A stretch of 64,000 bases of DNA from an uncultured Tenacibaculum sp. (GTDB lineage: Bacteria > Bacteroidota > Bacteroidia > Flavobacteriales > Flavobacteriaceae): NCBI GenBank assembly GCA_947496185.1, contig CANMCD010000001.1, positions 62,001-126,000 of the forward strand. Reading direction: 5' to 3'. A model generated the notes under the pieces. That model was not told the origin of the DNA. It did not search any database and saw only the letters and a list, made by a program, of their open reading frames with translations. Below, one piece after another: positions 19,000-26,790 of the stretch. Position 1 is the first letter of the stretch; each line of letters begins with the position of its first letter. The position numbers were made by a program, and so were the translations under genes.

Positions 19000-19035
19000 C
19001 AAAAGTAAGTAATTTAAGAGTTTATTTTATCTTTG
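19000..19035. promoter_or_regulatory. Divergent promoters of pyrF and the ABC permease gene
   Basis: A minus-strand -7 box TACTTTTG occupies 19007-19000, and a plus-strand box TATCTTTG occupies 19028-19035. The second is only six bases before ATG 19042, so that mRNA would be leaderless or nearly so. Confidence 0.55.
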
Positions 19036-19041
19036 TTTTTC

Positions 19042-20118
19042 ATGTTTAGATACACCTTACATAAAATTTTTTACGGGTTTTTAACATTATTTGGAGTTGT
19101 AACAGTTATTTTTCTGTTGTTTAGTGTATTACCTGGAGATCCAGCACGTATGATGTTAGACCAACGAGAGGATACCGAACAATTAACTATTATTCGAAAG
19201 AAATATGGTTTTGATCAACCTATTTTTAAACAATACCTTTATTATCTAAATGACGTATCACCCATTTCTTTTCATAGTCATAACGTTGAAAATTACACGT
19301 ATTTAGGGCAAAGAAAATATACGTATCGAAAATTGTTTTTTTTAGGAGAAACCATGGTGGTTTTAAAATATCCCTATTTAAGACAGTCTTTTCAAAAAAA
19401 TGGTAAGCAAGTGTCAGAAGTAATTATTGAAACCCTACCCAATACCTTTGTTCTAGCAGTTTCATCAATAACGATAGCCATTATTTTAGGAATATTTTTT
19501 GGAATATTGACAGCATTGTATAAAGATACATTTTTTGATCGATTGATGGCGATTGTCAGTACACTAGGAATGAGTGTGCCCTCTTTTTTCTCAGCCATAT
19601 TATTTGCTTGGTTATTTGGCTTTATGCTTCATGAATACACACATTTGGAAATGACAGGAAGTTTATGGGTAGTTGATGACTTTGGAGAAGGAAAATACAT
19701 TCAATTGAAGAATTTACTGCTACCTTCCATTGTTTTAGGGATACGCCCATTAGCAGTTATTATACAATTGACACGTAATTCCTTACTTGAAACCTTGCAA
19801 CAAGATTATATTAGAACGGCAAAAGCAAAAGGATTAAGGCCATATCAGGTAATAAAAACACATGCTTTAAAAAATTCTTTAAATCCTGTTATTACAGCAG
19901 TTTCAGGATGGTTTGCTTCTATGTTGGCTGGAGCTGTTTTTGTAGAGTATATATTTAATTGGAATGGTTTGGGTAAAGAAGTAGTAAATGCTTTAAATAC
20001 TTTAGACTTACCTGTGATTATGGGTAGTGTTTTAGTAATAGCTAGTCTTTTTATTGTGATTAATATCTTTGTAGATATTTTATACAGTTGGCTTGACCCA
20101 CGTGTAAGGCTCCGTTAG
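19042..20118 (+). CDS. ABC transporter permease, DppB/OppB type
   Basis: This 358-residue inner-membrane permease belongs to the peptide/nickel uptake family. The N-terminus is a membrane helix ending in the family hallmark FSVLPGDPARMML. A large soluble insert (about 60-130) precedes the core domain with five further helices. The EAA-type loop that contacts the ATPase is seen as QDYIRTAKAKGLRPYQVIKTHALKNSLNPVITA, and the C-terminus ends DILYSWLDPRVRLR. I chose ATG 19042 rather than TTG 19033, which lies inside the -7 box. No partner permease, ATPase or binding protein is adjacent, so the other subunits must be elsewhere. Substrate is probably oligopeptides. Confidence 0.9.
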   Translation: MFRYTLHKIFYGFLTLFGVVTVIFLLFSVLPGDPARMMLDQREDTEQLTIIRKKYGFDQPIFKQYLYYLNDVSPISFHSHNVENYTYLGQRKYTYRKLFFLGETMVVLKYPYLRQSFQKNGKQVSEVIIETLPNTFVLAVSSITIAIILGIFFGILTALYKDTFFDRLMAIVSTLGMSVPSFFSAILFAWLFGFMLHEYTHLEMTGSLWVVDDFGEGKYIQLKNLLLPSIVLGIRPLAVIIQLTRNSLLETLQQDYIRTAKAKGLRPYQVIKTHALKNSLNPVITAVSGWFASMLAGAVFVEYIFNWNGLGKEVVNALNTLDLPVIMGSVLVIASLFIVINIFVDILYSWLDPRVRLR

Positions 20119-20195
20119 GTGTATAATAAAGGTAAATTACTCACGTTTTTTTACTAAATGCTTACGTTTTATTAAGAAATTAAAATTAGTTACTG

Positions 20196-20672
20196 ATGAA
20201 GTTTTTCCCATATATAGTGACGTTTATATTGTTAACGAGTTGTGCTATTTTCCACCCACAAAAGTTTGAAAATAATTCATTGAATGAAAAAATACTTGAT
20301 ATTAATGGAGATACACTGACTTTGAAGACAATTCTTAGTGAGGCAGGAGAAAAAAAAACATTCATACAGGTATATGCTAGTTATTGTCCTTTTAGCCAAG
20401 ACAGCTTTGAAGATGTTTTGGCATTACAGAAAAAAAGAAATGATATCCATTATATTTTTTTATCCGTAGACCATTCATATCAAGATTGGAAAAGAGGTTT
20501 GGATGATTTGAAAATGAAAGGGAAGTATTATTACGTACCTAAAAAAGGAAAGGGGGCGCTAGGTAAGTTCTTAAAGCTAAAAACAATTCCTAGATTTTTA
20601 TTGCTACAGCCAGAAGGGAAAATTAACGTTTATAAAACTTCGAAAGTAGCTACAATAGAAAAAAAAATATAA
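20196..20672 (+). CDS. Thioredoxin-like lipoprotein with a CPFS site
   Basis: This 158-residue lipoprotein (lipobox LLTSC, Cys16) has a TlpA/thioredoxin-like fold. ILDINGDTLTLKTIL resembles the AhpC/TSA-type start, followed by FIQVYASYCPFSQDS where thioredoxins have WCxxC, IHYIFLSVD, and a cis-Pro region TIPRFLLLQPEG. The active site is CPFS (Cys64, Ser67), so the resolving cysteine is absent. This points to a monothiol isomerase-like, peroxiredoxin-like or inactive role rather than a standard reductase. It stands alone, 77 bases after the permease gene. The C-terminus (KVATIEKKI) is slightly short for the fold. Confidence 0.75.
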   Translation: MKFFPYIVTFILLTSCAIFHPQKFENNSLNEKILDINGDTLTLKTILSEAGEKKTFIQVYASYCPFSQDSFEDVLALQKKRNDIHYIFLSVDHSYQDWKRGLDDLKMKGKYYYVPKKGKGALGKFLKLKTIPRFLLLQPEGKINVYKTSKVATIEKKI

Positions 20673-21004
20673 GGTGATGTAAACCCAGATTTTAGTGTTA
20701 GCATGATATCATCAGGAAAATCAAATTCTAACCTATAAATTGGGTTAAACCCTATGATAACTAGTTGTTAGCTTAAAAAAATGATGTATTTTTGTGCTCT
20801 TTAAACTCAAAATTATGTTTTAGAGTTTTATTATGAAGTGGTTAGCCAAATGATATCATATGTTATATTGAATGATCATGATTAGCTATAATATTTATTA
20901 GAGAGTTTAGCTTTAAGGCGATATCGCTTCATAATAAGTTTTTAATGCATATTAGGGGAATATTAATTAAAACATAAAGTAATACTAACCGAAAAAACAA
21001 TAAC
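20673..21004 (+). promoter_or_regulatory. Structured region with promoter upstream of tpiA
   Basis: A near-ideal promoter is present: TTG 20765-20767, 19 bases, TATTTTTG 20787-20794. The transcript would start near 20800, about 200 bases before tpiA. Downstream, an 11-base perfect inverted repeat (TTATTATGAAG 20828-20838 with CTTCATAATAA 20927-20937) closes a domain containing GCC/GGC and AGCTA/TAGCT stems. The palindrome ATGATATCAT occurs twice (20703-20712 and 20850-20859). Before the promoter, AACCCA/TGGGTT and GTTAG/CTAAC form nested stems. This is either a long structured leader of tpiA or a separate small RNA of about 140 nt. Confidence 0.5.
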
Positions 21005-21766
21005 GTGAGAAAAAATATTATCGCAGGTAACTGGAAGATGAACAAAGACCTTAATGAAGCAAAAGAGTTAATTAAGGGAATTAGAAAAGGTGTAAAGAAA
21101 AAAAAGGTAGGCAAGAATAAAAGGGTAATTATTGCTCCAAGTTTCGTTAACTTGAATACCGCAGTCAAAAGAACCAAAAAATCGGTTGTTGAAGTCGCTG
21201 CTCAAAACATTCATGAGGAAGTAAATGGTGCTTATACAGGAGAAGTAGCAGCGAATATGTTGACGGGTATTGGTGTAGAACTAGTAATTATCGGTCATTC
21301 AGAAAGAAGAACTTATTTTGGTGAAACGAATGAAGTATTAGCGAAAAAAGTAGACACAGCTTTACGTAACAAGTTGGAAGTTATTTTTTGCTTTGGAGAA
21401 CAGTTATCTGATAGAAAATCAGAAAAACACTTCGAGGTAGTTGAAAGCCAATTAAAAGAATCTTTATTTCATCTGCCTAAGGAAGATTATTCAAAAATAG
21501 TATTGGCCTACGAACCGGTTTGGGCAATAGGAACAGGGGAAACAGCTACACCAGAACAAGCACAAGATATGCATGCTTTTATAAGAGGAGTATTAGAAAA
21601 ACAATACGATAAGGAAATGGCGGATGGCGTTTCTATCTTATATGGAGGAAGTGTTAAGCCAGCCAATGCAAAAGAGATATTTTCTAAGCCTGATGTTGAT
21701 GGAGGATTAATAGGAGGAGCATCTTTAAAGAAGGATGACTTTTTAGCAATTGTAGAAGCAGTATAA
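21005..21766 (+). CDS. tpiA: Triosephosphate isomerase
   Basis: This 253-residue glycolytic enzyme interconverts dihydroxyacetone phosphate and glyceraldehyde 3-phosphate. Catalytic residues are in place: Lys11 in AGNWKMN, His98 in IIGHSERR, Glu170 in AYEPVWAIGTG, and the phosphate loops LYGGSVKPAN and GGLIGGASL. The start is GTG at 21005, since no ATG lies in frame nearby. A lysine-rich stretch (KKKKVGKNKR, residues 31-40) is unusual but lies in a surface helix region. It heads a run with the next three genes, whose spacings are 0 to 8 bases. Confidence 0.97.
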   Translation: MRKNIIAGNWKMNKDLNEAKELIKGIRKGVKKKKVGKNKRVIIAPSFVNLNTAVKRTKKSVVEVAAQNIHEEVNGAYTGEVAANMLTGIGVELVIIGHSERRTYFGETNEVLAKKVDTALRNKLEVIFCFGEQLSDRKSEKHFEVVESQLKESLFHLPKEDYSKIVLAYEPVWAIGTGETATPEQAQDMHAFIRGVLEKQYDKEMADGVSILYGGSVKPANAKEIFSKPDVDGGLIGGASLKKDDFLAIVEAV

Positions 21767-22174
21767 GTGAAAAAAACTTGGCAAGAAAGATACAATAGTG
21801 ATAAACCTGAAAAAGTCAAGATTTTAGAAAAGCGGTTTGCTGATCTTCCTGAAGGAACAAAAATGTTTATTGCAACTCCTAGGATTATTGACGATTATAT
21901 CCGAGATATTCCTTATGGAGTACATGTAGATTTAAAAACAATGCGAAAGGATATTGCTTTGGTTTTTCACGCAGATAATAGTTGTCCGGTAACTACTGGA
22001 ATATTTTTAAGAATTGTTGCCGAGTTTGCTTATGAAAAATATAAAAAAGGAGATTCAATAGATCAAATCACACCATTTTGGAGAGTTGTTTCTACTAAAA
22101 TGCCTATTGTAGAAAAATTACAATGTGGTGTGGATTTTGTTATAAAACAAAGAAAAAAAGAAGGTATTATATAA
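21767..22174 (+). CDS. Conserved small protein between tpiA and prmA, unknown function
   Basis: This 135-residue soluble protein starts with GTG directly after the tpiA stop. Visible motifs are MFIATPRIIDDYIRDIPYG, FHADNSCPVTTGIFLRIVAEFAYE, and ITPFWRVVSTKMPIVEKLQCGVDFVIKQRKKEGI. I recall proteins of this shape in the same position in other flavobacteria, sometimes compared with the MGMT/Ada-like alkyltransferase C-terminal domain, but the canonical PCHR active-site motif is not present. I do not assign a function. The stop overlaps the prmA ATG by one base, so the two are translationally coupled. Confidence 0.7.
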   Translation: MKKTWQERYNSDKPEKVKILEKRFADLPEGTKMFIATPRIIDDYIRDIPYGVHVDLKTMRKDIALVFHADNSCPVTTGIFLRIVAEFAYEKYKKGDSIDQITPFWRVVSTKMPIVEKLQCGVDFVIKQRKKEGII

Positions 22175-23007
22175 TGGATGCTACTTATATAGAATATGAT
22201 TTTGTAGTTGAACCTAGAGATCCAGCAACAGAAATTATTGTGGCTGAGCTAGGAAGTAGAGGGTTTGAAAGTTTTGTTGAAAACGAATCAGGAGTTACGG
22301 CGTATATCCAAAAACAAGATTGGAAAGATAATTTGTTAGAGGATATACATATACTAAATACCCCTGAATTTTCTATCACCTATTCAAAACAAGAAGTCAA
22401 ACAAACGAATTGGAATAAAGAATGGGAGAAAAATTTTCAACCTATAGAAGTAGATGGAAAAGTAAGTATACGAGCACCTTTTCATCAAGATGTAGCTTTA
22501 CCTTATACAATAGTAATAGAACCCAAAATGAGTTTTGGTACGGGACATCATGAAACTACCTATATGATGATTCAACATTTGTTAGCGATTGATATTAAAA
22601 ATAAAAGTGTGTTAGATATGGGGTGTGGAACGGGTATTTTGGCTATTTTTTCAGAAATGAGAGGAGCTGCTAATATCGATGCCATTGATATTGATACTTG
22701 GTGTTATGAAAACTCTTTAGAAAATGTTCAAAAGAATGGTTGTGAAAATATTAAAGTTTATGAAGGAGATGCAACCTTACTAGGAGAAAAAAAATACGAT
22801 TTAATTATAGCTAATATTAATAGGAATATTTTACTTAACGATATGAAAACTTATACGAATTGCCTTAATGATAAAGGTGATTTATTGTTAAGTGGATTTT
22901 ATGAAGAAGATATTTTATTAATTAATGAAGAAGTTTCAAAATATGGTTTATCTTTATGCGAAACAATTAAGAAGAATAAATGGGTGGCTTTACGATATCA
23001 AAAATAA
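22174..23007 (+). CDS. prmA: Ribosomal protein L11 methyltransferase
   Basis: This 277-residue SAM-dependent methyltransferase trimethylates L11. The N-terminal substrate-recognition domain (about 1-110) is followed by the Rossmann methyltransferase domain with MSFGTGHHETTYMM, motif I VLDMGCGTGILAIF, and LIIANINRNILL, the family's NIN catalytic-site segment. An ORF start at 22123 is possible, but ATG 22174 overlaps the previous stop (TAATG) and gives the usual family length, so I use it. clpS follows eight bases later. Confidence 0.96.
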   Translation: MDATYIEYDFVVEPRDPATEIIVAELGSRGFESFVENESGVTAYIQKQDWKDNLLEDIHILNTPEFSITYSKQEVKQTNWNKEWEKNFQPIEVDGKVSIRAPFHQDVALPYTIVIEPKMSFGTGHHETTYMMIQHLLAIDIKNKSVLDMGCGTGILAIFSEMRGAANIDAIDIDTWCYENSLENVQKNGCENIKVYEGDATLLGEKKYDLIIANINRNILLNDMKTYTNCLNDKGDLLLSGFYEEDILLINEEVSKYGLSLCETIKKNKWVALRYQK

Positions 23008-23014
23008 AAGAAAA

Positions 23015-23290
23015 ATGAGTACAATTGAAAAGATTCAAGAAGAACTAGATCTTTTAACGAAAGAAACCAAAAAACATGAAATCGTTTTGTATAACGATGA
23101 TGTAAATACGTTTGATTTTGTAATTGATAGCTTGATTAGTGTTTGTGAGCACACACCAGAACAAGCAGAACAATGTACTATATTAGTTCATTATAAAGGT
23201 AAGTGTAGTGTCAAAACAGGAGAGTATAAAGAGCTAGAGCCCAAATGTTCTAAATTGTTAGATTTAGGACTTTCTGCTGAAATTGTTTAA
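23015..23290 (+). CDS. clpS: ATP-dependent Clp protease adaptor ClpS
   Basis: This 91-residue adaptor delivers N-degron substrates to ClpAP. The ClpS core is clear: HEIVLYNDDVNTFDFVIDSLISVCEHTPEQAEQCTILVHYKGKCSVKTG, including the N-end-rule pocket residues of the NDDxxT motif. The frame continues upstream, but ATG 23015, eight bases after prmA, gives the family's normal N-terminal extension. It is the fourth gene of the tpiA operon, and a small hypothetical follows at one base. Confidence 0.95.
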   Translation: MSTIEKIQEELDLLTKETKKHEIVLYNDDVNTFDFVIDSLISVCEHTPEQAEQCTILVHYKGKCSVKTGEYKELEPKCSKLLDLGLSAEIV

Positions 23291-23291
23291 A

Positions 23292-23573
23292 ATGGAGAAT
23301 ATTCTCAAGTATTATGAGTTTTCTGATTTTTTTCAAGATAAATCAGAGACTTTTTTAGAAGGCGATATATGTTTTTCAGAATTAAATGAACAACATTTTT
23401 TAATTTTTGAAAGAAAAATAAAAGAAAAAGAAACGTATAATTTATATGTATCAAAGTATGCATCGAAAAAAAGCATTGGAAAAACTCCCCCAGAAATTTT
23501 AGAAAAGTTAGTTGATGACTATGATAAGTCATTAGCAGAACATCGAATTATTTTAAGAAAGTATATGTATTAG
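23292..23573 (+). CDS. Small hypothetical protein after clpS
   Basis: This 93-residue protein is probably cytoplasmic, with no signal or membrane helix. It is acidic at the N-terminus (MENILKYYEFSDFFQDKSETF) and ends LAEHRIILRKYMY. It starts one base after the clpS stop and is therefore probably the last gene of the tpiA operon. A TTG start at 23283 would overlap clpS. I recognise no family. Confidence 0.6.
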   Translation: MENILKYYEFSDFFQDKSETFLEGDICFSELNEQHFLIFERKIKEKETYNLYVSKYASKKSIGKTPPEILEKLVDDYDKSLAEHRIILRKYMY

Positions 23574-23745
23574 AATTTTTTTTTAAAAAAAATGTAATTT
23601 TTTTTAAAAAAGAGTGACCAAATAAAATAATAGGTGTCTTAAGAATACAAAGCAAAATAAAAATAGTTTACATTAAGATAACATTTGATTTGTTTTTATT
23701 TGAATTTATTTCATAGCTTTGTATCCGCAAATATTAAGTTTAATA

Positions 23746-23775
23746 TTGTGACTTTAAACTTTTTAACTATATTTG
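23746..23775 (+). promoter_or_regulatory. Strong promoter of a candidate small RNA
   Basis: TTG at 23746-23748, a 19-base spacer and TATATTTG at 23768-23775 match the Bacteroidota consensus exactly. The same box and spacing precede the initiator tRNA at 40393-40422. No ORF follows it. Confidence 0.65.
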
Positions 23776-23780
23776 CCAAA

Positions 23781-23930
23781 ACAAAAGAGAGCTTAACGTC
23801 TCATAGAACTGATTAAGTGTTGAAGTTCGATTAAAGTGAGACCATAAAAATATATACAATAGTAGTAGTTAGTTTTTATACTAAGTTTGGTTAGACGAAA
23901 AGGCCTTGGACATCTGTCCGAGGTCTTTTT
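23781..23930 (+). ncRNA. Candidate ~150-nt non-coding RNA
   Basis: The stretch lies between the promoter at 23746-23775 and a strong terminator (GGCCTTGGAC 23902-23911, loop ATCT, GTCCGAGGTC 23916-23925, then T5). It contains no ORF of useful length. Inside, GTCTCA (23798-23803) pairs with TGAGAC (23837-23842) and encloses GAACT/AGTTC (23806-23810 with 23824-23828). Known flavobacterial RNAs of this size include 6S-like and other Rfam families, but I cannot assign one. The rest of the 23574-24034 gap shows nothing else. Confidence 0.6.
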
Positions 23931-24034
23931 AATTTAACATTATTATAAATGTTGTACTGGTTATAGGATTGATGACGCTATAGTTTTTTATCAAGCTTAA
24001 TGAACAGTATAAAGTATAAAACATCTAAAATTAA

Positions 24035-25432
24035 TTATAATGAAAAACTATTGAGCGTATTAAATAAGCTAGATTTAGAAAGTAGATACTTATATCGGGT
24101 ATCAATAAACTTTATTTGATTTTCTATAAATTTTACTTCTCTGTAATTAATTAAGAACAAAGAGCCTTCACCTAATTCAAATTTTCGTTCTTCACTTTTA
24201 ACTAGTTGCTGGTAGTCTTTCACTAGTTTTTCCATTAATCCCTGTTGTTTTTCATAAGATGAAATCTCGGTAATTGTTTCTTTAATCTTGTTTTTAATAA
24301 TTATTTTAGTTGAACTTATATCAAAGTCAGTTTCCTTTATTTTTAACTTGGTAAGTTTCAAATCTGCACGTTCTTTCCTTAAAAAAATAGGAAAGCTAAC
24401 TTGTAAGAAGTTTTTGTAATTAGCGGTATTGAAGTTACCTAGCTCCCTGTAATTAGTATTAAGGAAATTGTATTGAAAATCAATTTGAGGTAATAGGTTA
24501 TTTAATTTTAATTTTTTATCAAGGATAAAATGTTGTTTTTTAAGTTCAAGTTCTTTGATCTTAGGGTGATTTTCAACACTAAAGTCAAGCGCATTACTTA
24601 GTGAGCTTTTTAGCGTAGTATCTATTTTGTGGACTGTATTTGTATCAGGAATCGTACTATCAGTAACTTCCAATGGAATATTATTGGCTAACCATAAGTA
24701 GTTTGAAAGTTTAAGAATAGATTTTCGATATCCTAATTTGGCTTTCTCTAAATCTAAAATTCTACTTTTCAAATTTATAGAAGCTTCTAAAGTGTCAACA
24801 GCTGGCTTGTCTCCTGCTTCATAACTTTTTTTAACGTTTTGCAATCTAGTTTCTGCATTGATTACATAATTATTATATATGTCAAGTGTTTGGTAGTTCT
24901 TTAGCCATAAAAAGTAAGTGTTTACAGCTTTGAAAACTATTTTATTTATTAATAAACGTTGCTTTTGAGCAGCTTGTTTGGTGTATAATTTAGCTTGTTT
25001 TAGGGTGGCCATTCTCTCGTTGATGAGCAGTCCCTTTGCTAAAGACAATGAAATACCAGCACTATACAGACCTTCTTCAGGAGTGTTTGATTCCGGATTT
25101 AAATATATGCCATCATTATTTTCGTAATTAGCTTTAAGTTCAATGCCATACCAAGTGGGTATTTTAAATGTAGCGTTGATCTTATCATAGTATTCTTTGT
25201 TCTTGAAATTTTTACGACTATAGTCTCCCGCTATTTTAGGATCAAAAGCTCCTCTAGCTTTTAGTAGTTTAGACTCCCCTTCACTAGAAACCAATCTAGC
25301 TTGTTTTACTACTGGGTGGAACTTTTTTACAAAACCAATATACTCTTCTAATGTTAATACACTGTCAATTTTTTCTTGGCAAAAAGCTATTTGCGTACTT
25401 ATAAAAAGTAAAAAAAGGAGGTGTTTTTTCAT
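24035..25432 (-). CDS. TolC-family outer-membrane efflux protein
   Basis: This 465-residue protein has a signal peptide (MKKHLLFLLFISTQIAFC, then QEK). Two long helical halves follow the TolC pattern: TLEEYIGFVKKFHPVVKQARLV near the N-terminus and long coiled coils around 180-245 and 380-450. It should form the outer-membrane duct of the tripartite exporter encoded by the operon. It is the last gene on the minus strand; its start overlaps the HlyD stop by one base. No terminator is obvious within 60 bases. Confidence 0.9.
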   Translation of the reverse strand: MKKHLLFLLFISTQIAFCQEKIDSVLTLEEYIGFVKKFHPVVKQARLVSSEGESKLLKARGAFDPKIAGDYSRKNFKNKEYYDKINATFKIPTWYGIELKANYENNDGIYLNPESNTPEEGLYSAGISLSLAKGLLINERMATLKQAKLYTKQAAQKQRLLINKIVFKAVNTYFLWLKNYQTLDIYNNYVINAETRLQNVKKSYEAGDKPAVDTLEASINLKSRILDLEKAKLGYRKSILKLSNYLWLANNIPLEVTDSTIPDTNTVHKIDTTLKSSLSNALDFSVENHPKIKELELKKQHFILDKKLKLNNLLPQIDFQYNFLNTNYRELGNFNTANYKNFLQVSFPIFLRKERADLKLTKLKIKETDFDISSTKIIIKNKIKETITEISSYEKQQGLMEKLVKDYQQLVKSEERKFELGEGSLFLINYREVKFIENQIKFIDTRYKYLLSKSSLFNTLNSFSL

Positions 25433-26787
25433 TATTTCTTCTTATTAGTGGTTGTCTTTTTATTTGCAGGTTGATAAAAGTTAGGAGGGAAGCTATTTAT
25501 TTGTCTCCATAACTCGAACCAAATAGGAACGTTTTCTAATAAAGCTATAGTTCGAGCTCCCGAACCTACTCTAATTGCTTTAGGCCATTTTTCAGTATTT
25601 TCATTCGGAGCTAATAAAACTCGATACATTCCGTTGTCACTAATGAAGTTTTCAATAGCGATTATTTTAGCTCCATATGTTCCGTAACTTACGTTAGGCC
25701 ATCCGCTAAAAATAATTGCAGGCCATCCATCAAACTGTACACGTACTTTTTCTCCTATATGTATCAGCGGTAAGTCAATAGGTCTTACATACATTTCTAC
25801 TGCTAGCTCATAGTTAGCAGGCATAATTCTTACTAAATGCTCTCCTTCTTTAAAAGTCTCTCCAATCCCTGATTTGATAGCTTTATTGATGTACCCATCT
25901 TGTGGAGCAGTAACATAGAGTAGACTACTTCGTTTTTTGTAATTGGCAAGGCTAGTTTCTAACTTCGATACCTGTGCTTCACCATTGAAAGCGTTAGATT
26001 GTGCTGTAAACAAATTACTTTGTGCTTTGGCAATTTTATCCGAATAGGTCGCTTTTAGCGTACTAATCTGTAACTCTGCATTGGTGGCGTTGTTTTTGGC
26101 GGTTAACAACTTGTTTTGTAAAGAAATCAGTTTTGCATTGGTCTCTTGAAGTTTTGCTCTTTTTTCTTCTACATCTTTTACCGCTTTTAATCCTTCTTTT
26201 TGCAAAGAAACAGTTCGTTCAAATTGTGTTTTAGCAATATTGCTTTTAATTTTAATCGCTTCTAGATTAATACTATCACTTGTAACCTTTAGTAGTGCTT
26301 GTATTTGTTTGTTTTTAGCTTGAGCAAGTTTTAATTTGCGTTCTTTTTGAAGTGCAATAATTTGACTTTCTAGTGCTTTAACCTTGTTCTTATAGGCAAT
26401 TACCGAAGATGATTTTGCTTGAAGTTGGTTGTCTGTTCGATCTGCCAACTTACTGTCAAAATAGTCACTTTTAATTTCTGATATACGTAAAATCGTATCC
26501 CCTTTTTTGACTAAATCCCCTTCTTTAACATACCACTCTTCAATACGTCCTGGTATTTGAGATTGAAGGGTTTGTGGACGTTGACTAGGTTGTAAGGTTG
26601 TCACATTACCTTTGCTTTGAATATTTTGTGTCCATGGTAAAAACAAAATGATAATCAAAAACAATGTGAAAAAAAGTAAAAATTTTCGAAACCTTTTATG
26701 GTATTGCTTAGAGAAAATCTCTCTTCCTGACTTAAAGGAAGTAACATCTATGTATTGGGTAATTTTATTGTGTGATATATTTAACAT
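25432..26787 (-). CDS. HlyD-family periplasmic adaptor (membrane fusion protein)
   Basis: This 451-residue adaptor links the inner-membrane ABC protein to TolC. A cytoplasmic N-terminus of about 35 residues precedes one membrane helix (FLLFFTLFLIIILFLPW, about 37-55). Next come a lipoyl half (IPGRIEEWYVKEGDLVKKGDTIL), a long hairpin coiled coil (about 110-270), the second lipoyl half (VTAPQDGYINKAIKSGIGETFKEGE) and a beta-barrel region. Basic C-terminal tail KKTTTNKKK. It overlaps or abuts both neighbours, so it is surely co-transcribed with them. Confidence 0.92.
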   Translation of the reverse strand: MLNISHNKITQYIDVTSFKSGREIFSKQYHKRFRKFLLFFTLFLIIILFLPWTQNIQSKGNVTTLQPSQRPQTLQSQIPGRIEEWYVKEGDLVKKGDTILRISEIKSDYFDSKLADRTDNQLQAKSSSVIAYKNKVKALESQIIALQKERKLKLAQAKNKQIQALLKVTSDSINLEAIKIKSNIAKTQFERTVSLQKEGLKAVKDVEEKRAKLQETNAKLISLQNKLLTAKNNATNAELQISTLKATYSDKIAKAQSNLFTAQSNAFNGEAQVSKLETSLANYKKRSSLLYVTAPQDGYINKAIKSGIGETFKEGEHLVRIMPANYELAVEMYVRPIDLPLIHIGEKVRVQFDGWPAIIFSGWPNVSYGTYGAKIIAIENFISDNGMYRVLLAPNENTEKWPKAIRVGSGARTIALLENVPIWFELWRQINSFPPNFYQPANKKTTTNKKK

Positions 26788-26790
26788 AGC

